Source: Crossiella sp. S99.2
GTDB lineage: Bacteria > Actinomycetota > Actinomycetes > Mycobacteriales > Pseudonocardiaceae
Direction: 5' to 3'
Assembly (NCBI RefSeq): GCF_023094165.1
Contig: NZ_JALMDK010000005.1
Span: forward strand, 744,001 to 808,000
DNA length: 64,000 nt
Below the pieces are notes generated by a model. It was given only the letters and a program-made list of their open reading frames with translations, ran no database searches and was not told the origin of the DNA. The position numbers and the translations under genes were made by a program. Of the stretch, positions 7,861-15,513 are shown piece by piece; the stretch's first letter is position 1, and each line of letters begins with the position of its first letter.

Positions 7861-10800
7861 TCAGCACCCACAAGCAATTTTGTATGCCTTGTTCCACCAG
7901 TTGTTTCCGGATGTTCCCAGCGGGAACATGGTAACAAACGAACCGTCGCCCTTGGTAATCAGAAGGTCGTCGCCCTTGCGGTAGAACCAGTAGTCATCCG
8001 AACCGCCCTGACCCGGGTTGTAGGCGCCCGTCCTGGCCTCGTCGTGCGAATTGCGAACTTCGTGAACGCGATCCTTGAACCACTTTCGTGCACCCGGGTC
8101 ACCCGGGTTTAGGTTGTAGTCCTTGGAGTGCTTTCCCCATTTGCTGCCAAACTGTGCGTCATCCATACTGAAGTCCGGGCCACATTTCGCATTTTGTGCT
8201 CGAACTTCCTTGGGCATCTGCCGGGGCCCATCGGCCGCCAGTGCCGGAGCGCTCTTTGGAACGCCGCTCCGTTTTACGCATGGAAGCAGCTTGTGGTAAA
8301 TTTGGATCGCCTTCTGGCCGAGTTCAATGGACTTCTTCGCCGCCATTGACTCTTCGACAAACTTCCAGACGATCGACCCCAGCTTCAGGAGCCCCTTGCC
8401 GACGTCAAAGCCCAGCTCAACCCACTTCAGCGGAGTGAGCGAGAGGACCACGTCGAAGGCAGCCCACAGGCAGCTCTCGATATTCGGGTCCTTGAAACAG
8501 CCAACGATGTTGTCGGCTCCCAGGGCCTTGATTAGGATTTCGAGCCCGTTCTCCTTGAGAAACTGGAGCATGTCCTTGGTCAGGAGAGCGCGGGCCTTCT
8601 CGTAGTCCTCGACGGACGCCCCGACCGCCTGTAGGGCAAGCTTCTCCGCTGGGGTCAGCTCAGCACCAGCAGCACCGGAGTCGAACGCTGCCTTCTGGCG
8701 TGCCTCCTTCTCCTGCCGTTCGGCCTCCTCCACACGGCGCACAGCCTCCTCGGCTGCCTTCGCATGCTCCTTCGCGTTCGTAGCTGCTGCTTCGGCCGAC
8801 TTCGCCGCGGTCTCGGCCTCGTTCGCGGCATTCCGGGCCGACTTCGCGCTTTCCTCCGCCCGCGACGCCGCACCGCGGGCGGCAGCCGCCTCCTGCTCCG
8901 CCGCAGCCGCCGAACGACCAGCAATCGCCGCGTCATTACGTGCGGCCGCGGCAGCGCCCCGGGCTGCCTTCGCGTCGGCTCGCGCCTGAGCATCAGCCTG
9001 ATCCGCCCGCGCTGCAGCCGCGCGGGCAGCCCCGCCGTCCACGGCGGCTCGGGCCGCCGCGTCCTGGGCTTCGGCGGCCGAGTGCGCCGCATCGGCCGCG
9101 GACTTCGCTGCCCTTGCCGCCGCCTGGAACGCCAGCGCGACCTCGGGGCCGGCGCGGTCGGCGGCCTCCTTGGCCTTGGCCGCGGCGTTCTCGGCTTCGG
9201 TGGCGGCGCGTTGTGCGGTCTGCACGTGTTCAGCGCCGACGGTCTTGGCGTGGTTGGCGACCAGGATGGCGAAGTCGGCGTCGATATCCGAACCGGCGAA
9301 CGGGCTCGCGGTGTTGATCGCGGTGTTGGCCGGATCGGCGATGCCCGCTGCCGAGATGCGCGCGGCCTGGGCCGCACGCACGGCCAAGCCGGCCTGGACG
9401 GCAGCGGTGGCGGCCTCGGTGGCCGCGGCGGTGGCCTCTTCCTGGGTGTAGTGCGCGGCCTGGAGGGCTGCCAGCGCCTCATCGGCGGCCTGCTGGGCCA
9501 GGTTCACCGCCGTGTCGGCGGCGTCGGCGGCCTTGACCTGCTCGGCGGTCGCGGTCGCCGCGGCGGCATCGGCCACCAGTGCCTGATGGTGGGTGACGGC
9601 GGCTTCCTGCTGAGCCGTGGCAGCCGCGGCGGTGGCGCGTGCGGCCGCTCCATTGGCCCGGGTGGCAGCGGCCCGGGAACGGGTCGCGGCGTCGGTGGCC
9701 TGGTTGGCCGCCGCGCGAGAGGCGCCTGCGTGGTTCTCGGCCCGGCCCGCTTCGGACTTGGCCAGATCCAAAGCTGCTTGTGCCTCACCGGCTTTCGCCC
9801 CGGACTTGGCCGCCGCTGCCATGGTCTCCATGGCCTTGGCCTTGGTCAGCGCGGCGTTCTTGGCTCGCTCAGCCGCCTCGAACTCCCGGCGCGCCGCAGC
9901 GGCCTTGCCCTCGTGATCCCAGGCTGCGGCATCAGCCTCCTTGGCCTTGGCGCTGAGGTTCTTGGCGTTGGTGTCGGCGCCGGCCGCCGCGCTGGCCTGC
10001 TGGTCGGCGCGAACACGGGCGTCACGGGCACTGCGGCGTTCCTGTTCCGCACGGGTTTTGGCCGCCGCGGCGTTGCGCTGCTCGCGTTCGGCGACCAGGC
10101 GGGCGTCCCGGGTGCGCTTGGCCGCGGCCGAGGCCTTCTGCTCGGCGCGTTCGGCGTCGGTCCGGGACTTCTTGGTGCGCTCGGCGGCGTCGGTGGCCAC
10201 CTTGGCCTGGTCCTTGGCGGCCACGGCCAGCGCGGCCGCGGAGTTCGCGCTCTGTTCGGCGTACTCCCGCCACTTCTTGGCCTGCTCGGCGTGCGCCTCG
10301 GCCTTGGCCTGGGCGTCCTTGGCCTCCTGGGTGGCGACGATCGCGGTCACCGCGTGCTGGGCGGTGAGCGCGGCGCGGTGGGCGGCATCGGCGGAGTTGG
10401 TCAGCGCGGTGGCGACCTGCGCCCACTGGGTGCCGTGCGGGTGACCGGCCTCCACGAGCCGGGTGGCCTCCAGATTCGCCCGGATCGAACCCGCCTTGGC
10501 GTACTCGGAGTTCTTGCGGGCCCACTCGGTCTGGCGCACGACCTCGTTGCGCACCGAGTTGTAGGCATCCGGCGCCAGCGTGCCGTGTTTGCCGGTCTGC
10601 AGGATCTTCTCGGCCTCCCGCGCGGCGTTGGAGGCCATGATCATCGCGTTGGCGGCCTCTTCCAGGCCCTTGACCGTCTCGCCGTGTGCGACAACCAGGT
10701 TGCGGCGTGCTTCGGCGGCCTTGGCCGCGCGCTTGGCCTCCTCGGTCAGCCTGGCCAGTTCCTTGTTGCGTTCCTCCTGCTCGCGGAGTTTGGCCTCGTG

Positions 10801-11505
10801 CGCGTCGGAGTCCCGCTGTGCGGCAGCCTGGTAGCCGGTCTTGAAGAACTCCTCGACCGCGGTGTCCGAGCCCGCGTCCAGCGCGGCCTGGGCAGCCTTG
10901 GCCACCTCCAGGCCCCCGCCCGCGGCGAGGAGGGCGACCTGGTCGCGGCGGCGCTTGGCCAGTTCCTTGGCGTCCTCGGTGTCCTTGGTGTCCCAGCCGA
11001 TGGCGATGTCCTTGCCCCAGGCCAGGAAGTTCGCCCTGTCATAAGGGGTTCCGGCCAGCGCGCGATCGACGCCTTCCCGCAGCCAGCGGCCGCCGGTGCC
11101 GGCCAGCTTCTGGATCTCGGAGCGGTTGCGGTCGTCCTCGGCCTTCTTGCGCTTGGCCGCCTTGGCTTTGACGCCCTCGATCTCGCGGTCGAGGAAGTTG
11201 ATGACCGCATTGGGGTCTGGGTTGGCCAGGGCCGCCCGCGCGGCTTCGCGGACCTCGACGTCCTCGTGCATCTCGGCGATGTCGGCGACCAGGTTGCGGT
11301 CGGGGTCCTCGCTGAGATCCGGATCGGTCGGCGGCTCCGGCACCGCGGCCTTGCGGGCCGCCGCGATCCGGGCGGCCAGTTCGGTCTGTGCCACCGCGGT
11401 CTTGGCCGCCGCCTGGGTGGCGGTACTGGCCTGAGCCAGCCCGGCGCCGCCAGCGAACACTCCACAGAGGACGGTCGCGATGACGGCCGCCCTTATTGTG
11501 CGCAT
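7861..11505 (-). CDS. Secreted polymorphic toxin-like protein with ALF repeats and a long Ala-rich coil (1214 aa)
   Basis: Residues 1-27 form a signal peptide (basic start, hydrophobic core, AQAS cleavage region). ALF-type repeats, recognised by NPDPNAVINFLDREI-like units, occupy about 60-240. A very long Ala/Glu/Lys/Arg helical coil follows (about 250-940), then a hydrophobic pre-toxin segment (about 985-1060) and a distinct C-terminal domain (about 1100-1214) containing KWGKHSKDY, DRVHEVRNSHDE, YWFYRKGDDLLITKGDG and VTMFP. The layout of variable tip after a long stalk is that of actinobacterial polymorphic toxins. The tip resembles BECR-fold RNase tips (barnase/EndoU/colicin E5/RelE class) in motif order, which I infer rather than prove. 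An ATG at 11505 is preceded by an in-frame GTG. The next downstream gene is the likely immunity gene. Confidence 0.8.
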   Translation of the reverse strand: MRTIRAAVIATVLCGVFAGGAGLAQASTATQAAAKTAVAQTELAARIAAARKAAVPEPPTDPDLSEDPDRNLVADIAEMHEDVEVREAARAALANPDPNAVINFLDREIEGVKAKAAKRKKAEDDRNRSEIQKLAGTGGRWLREGVDRALAGTPYDRANFLAWGKDIAIGWDTKDTEDAKELAKRRRDQVALLAAGGGLEVAKAAQAALDAGSDTAVEEFFKTGYQAAAQRDSDAHEAKLREQEERNKELARLTEEAKRAAKAAEARRNLVVAHGETVKGLEEAANAMIMASNAAREAEKILQTGKHGTLAPDAYNSVRNEVVRQTEWARKNSEYAKAGSIRANLEATRLVEAGHPHGTQWAQVATALTNSADAAHRAALTAQHAVTAIVATQEAKDAQAKAEAHAEQAKKWREYAEQSANSAAALAVAAKDQAKVATDAAERTKKSRTDAERAEQKASAAAKRTRDARLVAEREQRNAAAAKTRAEQERRSARDARVRADQQASAAAGADTNAKNLSAKAKEADAAAWDHEGKAAAARREFEAAERAKNAALTKAKAMETMAAAAKSGAKAGEAQAALDLAKSEAGRAENHAGASRAAANQATDAATRSRAAATRANGAAARATAAAATAQQEAAVTHHQALVADAAAATATAEQVKAADAADTAVNLAQQAADEALAALQAAHYTQEEATAAATEAATAAVQAGLAVRAAQAARISAAGIADPANTAINTASPFAGSDIDADFAILVANHAKTVGAEHVQTAQRAATEAENAAAKAKEAADRAGPEVALAFQAAARAAKSAADAAHSAAEAQDAAARAAVDGGAARAAAARADQADAQARADAKAARGAAAAARNDAAIAGRSAAAAEQEAAAARGAASRAEESAKSARNAANEAETAAKSAEAAATNAKEHAKAAEEAVRRVEEAERQEKEARQKAAFDSGAAGAELTPAEKLALQAVGASVEDYEKARALLTKDMLQFLKENGLEILIKALGADNIVGCFKDPNIESCLWAAFDVVLSLTPLKWVELGFDVGKGLLKLGSIVWKFVEESMAAKKSIELGQKAIQIYHKLLPCVKRSGVPKSAPALAADGPRQMPKEVRAQNAKCGPDFSMDDAQFGSKWGKHSKDYNLNPGDPGARKWFKDRVHEVRNSHDEARTGAYNPGQGGSDDYWFYRKGDDLLITKGDGSFVTMFPLGTSGNNWWNKAYKIACGC

Positions 11506-11555
11506 CACAAGTAGATCCCCCTGTTGCGAACTACACGGAAAAGATCGAAATCAGG

Positions 11556-12647
11556 TCAGCGGTTCTGTTTGGCCGTCGCCTCGGCGGCCTGCCCGGCCCA
11601 GTAGCGGGACTGCTCGCCTGCCCAGCTCTGGTCATCGGTCCAGCCGCGCTGGTTGGCACGCGCCGGGGACGCAAGGGACTTCCAGGTCGGGCTCTCCAGC
11701 TGGGCGGCGGCGTGTGCGGCGATGTTCTGCCAGTGCCGGGCCTGCTCGGCGCTGCGCTCGGCTTCGGCCAGCCAGGCCGCCTCGGTCCGCTTGGCGGCCT
11801 CGGCCGCCGCACCCCAGGCCCGCTTGGTGACGGCCTTGGCCTGCTCGCGCATCTCCTCCGACGCCGCGGCCTCGGCGGCCTCGGCCGCACGGGCGGCGGT
11901 GACCAGCTCGGCGAGCTGCCGGTGGGTTTGTGCGTCCCGCTCGGCGCCGGTGACGCGGTAGGTGTCGCGGTCCAGGGCCGCCGCGCTGATCCAGTCGAAG
12001 CGCAGGAACTCCACGATGTCGGCATCCGTGGATCCGGTGCGCAGCGCCCATTCCGCGGCCGCGCGCACCTGCGCGCCCGGATCCGACAGCGCCCGCTGAC
12101 GGACGAACTCCCGGTCGGCCGCGGTCATCTGCTCGTCCTTGGCGACCTGGTCTCGGTGGCGCCGCTGGTCGAGTTCCTTCGCCGCCGCGTACCCGGTGCG
12201 GGCGAAGTGCTCCCGCTCGACATCGCCGCCGTTGACGGCGGTCTTGGCCGCGGCGTGCACGTTGGGCGAGTACTCGGGCAGGTGGGTCTGCATCACCCGG
12301 CGGGCGAAGTCGAGGTTGCGCTGCCCGCCCACCTTGGCCCGCTCGATCGCCGCGGCCTTGCCACTGCTCAGGTACTGCACGATCGCGGTATCGCCGTGTT
12401 CGCTGATCCAGGCCGCCAGCGCCGAGGTCCGCACCGCCGAACGCGGGTCGTACCTGGAGTCGCGGCGGACCCGGGCGCTGTCGTTGGCCACCTGGGCCGC
12501 ACTCCGCCCGAACTCCTCCGCCCAGAACCGCGCGGCCGCCGCACCCGGGCCGGCATCAGCCGGTGTCCCGAACGCGGCTCCCGGAAGCACACCAGCACCC
12601 AACACCGCCACCAAAGCGCACGCACAGCGCGCCGAGGCACGTTTCAC
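11556..12647 (-). CDS. Secreted ALF-repeat protein without a toxin tip (363 aa)
   Basis: The GTG at 12647 follows a G6 run six bases upstream and opens directly into a signal peptide (KRASARCACALVAVLGAG, cleavage near residue 25), so the 31 codons upstream in the same frame are not used. The mature part contains ALF-like units (for example DSRYDPRSAVRTSALAAWIS, ALSDPGAQVRAAAEWALR and a following FLR/FAR..GY element), then an Ala/Glu-rich helical tail ending in KQNR with no catalytic-looking domain. It is 50 bases upstream of the large toxin-like gene on the same strand, so the two are probably co-transcribed. It could be a partner or delivery factor for the toxin, or an orphaned stalk that lost its tip. 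Confidence 0.8.
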   Translation of the reverse strand: MKRASARCACALVAVLGAGVLPGAAFGTPADAGPGAAAARFWAEEFGRSAAQVANDSARVRRDSRYDPRSAVRTSALAAWISEHGDTAIVQYLSSGKAAAIERAKVGGQRNLDFARRVMQTHLPEYSPNVHAAAKTAVNGGDVEREHFARTGYAAAKELDQRRHRDQVAKDEQMTAADREFVRQRALSDPGAQVRAAAEWALRTGSTDADIVEFLRFDWISAAALDRDTYRVTGAERDAQTHRQLAELVTAARAAEAAEAAASEEMREQAKAVTKRAWGAAAEAAKRTEAAWLAEAERSAEQARHWQNIAAHAAAQLESPTWKSLASPARANQRGWTDDQSWAGEQSRYWAGQAAEATAKQNR

Positions 12648-12959
12648 CTCAAGCCCCCCTAATTCAGGACACACCGGTGCCCTGATCCATGAACTTCGAT
12701 ACAGGGCTGCGTCCCCAGCGCACGCCCCGGCACTCCCCACCGCCGGTACCTAAACACACCCGTAGCACCTCGCACCAACCGGGATTTTGTGACGACCCTC
12801 ACGTAATGGGGCCAAATGGGTGGTGTCGGTCACGGCGAGTTGACGGAGATCCGATTGCCGTGCGAGCGTCCCTGGGCATCACCGGATGAAGCCTGCTGCC
12901 CAGGCATAACTGGGCGTGATTTACCCGGCCGCCTCTGCGGTCGAGGGGGGAATTTAATA
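12648..12959. promoter_or_regulatory. Divergent promoter region between two ALF-repeat genes
   Basis: This 312-base region separates the start of the minus-strand ALF/toxin operon from the plus-strand ALF-AbfB gene. Both starts carry a G6 run upstream (12652-12657 read on the minus strand; 12945-12950 on the plus strand). I see no convincing coding frame and no clear -35/-10 pair, but the head-to-head layout implies that promoters for both directions lie here. Confidence 0.5.
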
Positions 12960-14519
12960 ATGTCGCAATATCGAGCCGTTAATTCGGCCGTGCGCTTCCG
13001 GCTGTCCCGGTCCGCGATGACCGTGGCGGTCCTGATGGGCCTTGTCGGCAGCACCGCCGGAATCGCGGTAGCCGCGCCCACACCAAATGTCGCCAACACC
13101 AGTTCCACGCGCGCCTCGGTCACCGACCAGGACAAGATCCGCGCCGCGGTGGCCGTGGGCTACCGCGAGGGTGAGCTGCAGGATCTCCTGCTGCACACCG
13201 AGCGCGGCTTCGTGGTCGAGCTGTGGAAGCGGGCTATGGGCAAGGAGGTCCGGGCGGCCATCGAACTGGCTCTCCAGGCCGACACCTCGGCCGAGTACAC
13301 CCGCCTGGTCCTCACCGGCGTGCACGAGGCGAAAAAGCGCGACGACGACAACATGATCCGCGAAGATGCCCAGGCCGCTGCCGAGCGTGAACTCAAGCGC
13401 CGGGCTGCCGCAGCCATACAGGTCATCGCCACATCCGACATGCTCGCCCTCAGCGTCAAGGACTTCACCTTCAAGCTGTGGGATATCGCGAAGGGCGCCG
13501 AGGTCAAGAAGACAGCCATGGCCGCCTTCAAGGGTTCGGCTGAGGATCAGCGCAAGTTCCTGGAAAGTGGCGTCAGGCTGGCCTTTGAAATCGATCAGGA
13601 GACTGCACGGCGAGAGGCCGAGCACCTGACCGAAGTCGAAAAAGAGAAGCAGCGCATTCGTGACACCAAGAAGAACGCGGCCGCGGCAATCGGCATCGTC
13701 AGCCACGCGGAAATGGTGGAACTCACCGACGACAACTTTATTCGAGAAATCCGGCGTAAGGCTGAAGAGAGTAGCTGGATCGCGCTGGAAGCAGGCACGG
13801 CGCTGAACAACCCGGACCCGAAGGTCTGGCGTGCCTTCATCGAGACCGGCATCTACGTGGCAAAGCAGAAGGACCGCGACCACGAGCAGGCCACCCTCGA
13901 CAAGACCAACCGGGACAAGATCCTCGCCATGCAGGCCCGCGCGCAGAACAGCGGGATGAACCCCGAGCTGGCCAAGGCCGCCGAGGTCGCGCTCAGGGGC
14001 AGCGTGGAGGACCGCAAGCTGTTCCTCAAGACCGGCTGGCTCGACGTGCTGCGCCAGTCCCTCCAGGTCACCACCCCCGGTCTGCCGGGATCGCTGTTCG
14101 CTCGCCACGAGTTCGGTTTTGGCACGATCTCGCCGGTCGACGGCAACAGCCCGGCCCTGGCCAAGGAAGACGCCACCTGGATCGTCCGGCCGGGCCTGGC
14201 CGACCGCTTCTGCTACTCCCTGGAGTCGGTGAACGTCCCCGGCCGGTACCTGCGCCACCAGGAGCACCGGGTGAAGATCGACGCCAACGATGAGTCGGAC
14301 GTCTTCGCCAAGGACGCCACCTGGTGCGCTCGCAAGGGTCGCGCGGGCGACGGGGTCTCGCTGGAGTCGTTCAACATGACGGGCCGGTTCATCCGGCACA
14401 TCGACGGCGGGATCTGGCTGGCCAACAACAGCGGTCAGCACTCCTTCGACAACCCGCACATGTTCGACCAGGACGTGACCTGGCGGGTCACCGCACCCTG
14501 GGCAACTCAGCCGAAGTAG
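12960..14519 (+). CDS. Secreted ALF-repeat protein with C-terminal AbfB carbohydrate-binding domain (519 aa)
   Basis: I chose the ATG at 12960 because it follows a G6 run by nine bases and starts a clear signal peptide (about residues 1-42, ending AVAA). The mature protein contains at least five ALF-type units (helical blocks ending in FLESGVRLAFEID, FIETGIYVAKQKD or FLKTGWLDVL). The C-terminal 110 residues hold two beta-trefoil-like units with GRYLRH and GRFIRH after SLESVN / SLESFN, typical of the AbfB (arabinofuranosidase B) arabinose-binding domain. No glycosidase catalytic domain is present. It may tether to arabinan or arabinogalactan-type cell wall. It is transcribed divergently from the toxin operon and followed by a strong terminator. 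Confidence 0.85.
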   Translation: MSQYRAVNSAVRFRLSRSAMTVAVLMGLVGSTAGIAVAAPTPNVANTSSTRASVTDQDKIRAAVAVGYREGELQDLLLHTERGFVVELWKRAMGKEVRAAIELALQADTSAEYTRLVLTGVHEAKKRDDDNMIREDAQAAAERELKRRAAAAIQVIATSDMLALSVKDFTFKLWDIAKGAEVKKTAMAAFKGSAEDQRKFLESGVRLAFEIDQETARREAEHLTEVEKEKQRIRDTKKNAAAAIGIVSHAEMVELTDDNFIREIRRKAEESSWIALEAGTALNNPDPKVWRAFIETGIYVAKQKDRDHEQATLDKTNRDKILAMQARAQNSGMNPELAKAAEVALRGSVEDRKLFLKTGWLDVLRQSLQVTTPGLPGSLFARHEFGFGTISPVDGNSPALAKEDATWIVRPGLADRFCYSLESVNVPGRYLRHQEHRVKIDANDESDVFAKDATWCARKGRAGDGVSLESFNMTGRFIRHIDGGIWLANNSGQHSFDNPHMFDQDVTWRVTAPWATQPK

Positions 14520-14528
14520 CCCGCTCGG

Positions 14529-14569
14529 CGGTGTGGGGCAGTCGTGGGCAACACGACTGCCCCACACCG
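14529..14569 (+). terminator. Terminator after the ALF-AbfB gene
   Basis: A perfect 18-bp stem (CGGTGTGGGGCAGTCGTG at 14529-14546 with its complement at 14552-14569) encloses a 5-base loop, beginning 10 bases after the stop codon. This is a strong rho-independent type hairpin. Confidence 0.8.
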
Positions 14570-14937
14570 AATTTGCCCCGACACCTGCAGCGGGGTACCT
14601 GCCCAGGGCGACCTGATTTGGTCTCGCCTACTGACCGCTGACCGGGACCCAATCCAGCAGGTGTGCCTCGGTGACTGATGGAGCGGTAGCCGCGCCATGC
14701 CACAGCAGCGGGGCGTTCTCAGTCAGGGACCGGGCATCTCGGCGAGCATGGCCGCACGAACGCGTGTGAGAAGGGGTCGGCGTAGGCGCACGCGATCTCG
14801 TTGGCCGGATTGGGTTGTTCCACCGTTGCGTGAGGTCGGCGGGCAGGGTCAGGCTTCCGTGTCCGGCCAGCTCGTCGATCTCGCTCGGGCCGGCCGGTGA
14901 GCTTCCCTCGACCCGGCGACGCCGAGCTTGGCCTGAC
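14570..14937. other. Intergenic stretch, apart from a decayed ATPase 3' end
   Basis: Open frames here are short, overlapping and of poor coding character. The only interpretable content is the remnant at about 14891-14944. I see no promoter or RNA with confidence. Confidence 0.45.
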
Positions 14938-14944
14938 CTACTGA
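14891..14944 (+). pseudogene. Remnant of the 3' end of a second HerA-type ATPase gene
   Basis: Read in frame up to the TGA at 14942-14944, this stretch encodes RPVSFPRPGDAELGLTY and a stop. The intact ATPase ends DPVDFPRPSDAELGLSY and a stop (about 6987-7037). Over the last 37 bases I count about 29 identities, and most differences are at third codon positions, as expected for diverged coding copies. Upstream of about 14890 similarity to the ATPase fades, so this is a fragment. It overlaps the stop codon of the minus-strand gene at 14938. Confidence 0.6.
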
Positions 14945-15498
14945 AGCCCGGGGCCAGGGCCGATCGAGGAATCGCGTTGCCTGGCCCACTGCGTGATTTG
15001 ACTGTGCAGATCGGCGGCCTCGGTAGGCTCTTGCTCAACAGCGGCAGTGGGTCGGCGGCTGGGCCAGAACTGCACGAGAAAGCGCTCCGCATCCTGGATC
15101 GAATCATCGCCGGATGCGACCTTATGTGACCTGGTACGAAATGCGCGAACCTGATAGTAGCCAGGTAAGCCGAGTTCGAGCGGGTCGCTGGACGGGTGGC
15201 CCGCGGTCACCCCGAACAATTCTACCGTTGCCGAGGTCAGCAGCACTTCTTCTTCGGCTCGATCCCCCCATACTCCTTGTGGCTCGGAGGGTTCAGCGTC
15301 CCATGCCTCCAAACGGATTGTTGAGTGCTGACCACTGGTCAATTTGCTTGTCAGGGCAACCGCGTTGTCGACGCAATGCAACATGCTCGGATCGGAGAAG
15401 AAAAATCGCGGGGGCTCGGTGAGCCCCCGCGACCAGATCTCAAAGAAGCCGTGCGAGATTCCTATCGTCGCCTCGACGGACCCCTGCATCTTCGCCAT
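14938..15498 (-). CDS. Candidate inhibitor of the adjacent NucA/NucB nuclease (ComJ/Nin-like, 186 aa)
   Basis: The protein is soluble, with no signal peptide. Its order of elements is a first strand ATIGISHGFFEIWS, an acidic middle, then TSATVELFGVTAG, a LELGLPGYYQVRAF strand pair and a terminal ERFLVQFWP strand. This order resembles the Bacillus NucA inhibitor ComJ/Nin, and the gene lies 15 bases downstream of the NucA/NucB nuclease gene on the same strand, where an inhibitor would be expected. The similarity is of pattern, not close identity, so the family assignment is inference. It uses more A/T codons than core genes. An alternative is an unrelated immunity family common beside actinobacterial secreted nucleases. 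Confidence 0.6.
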   Translation of the reverse strand: MAKMQGSVEATIGISHGFFEIWSRGLTEPPRFFFSDPSMLHCVDNAVALTSKLTSGQHSTIRLEAWDAEPSEPQGVWGDRAEEEVLLTSATVELFGVTAGHPSSDPLELGLPGYYQVRAFRTRSHKVASGDDSIQDAERFLVQFWPSRRPTAAVEQEPTEAADLHSQITQWARQRDSSIGPGPGLQ

Positions 15499-15513
15499 GG
15501 TTGAACCATAGCA

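Noticed and set aside
8764-11514. Plus-strand frame of 916 codons opposite the toxin-like gene
   Set aside because: Gly/Leu/Arg-rich shadow of the Ala-rich coil on the other strand; no signal, domain or ribosome-binding site.
7014-14944. Reading the repeated ATPase 3' end as an att site of an integrating element
   Set aside because: The two copies differ at about a fifth of positions and mostly at third codon bases, and no integrase is in the window; a homologous gene end fits better than a site-specific att duplication.
14628-15107. Minus-strand frame of 159 codons beside the nuclease inhibitor gene
   Set aside because: It overlaps the better-supported 186-aa gene in another frame and is Arg/Pro/Ser-rich without domain features.
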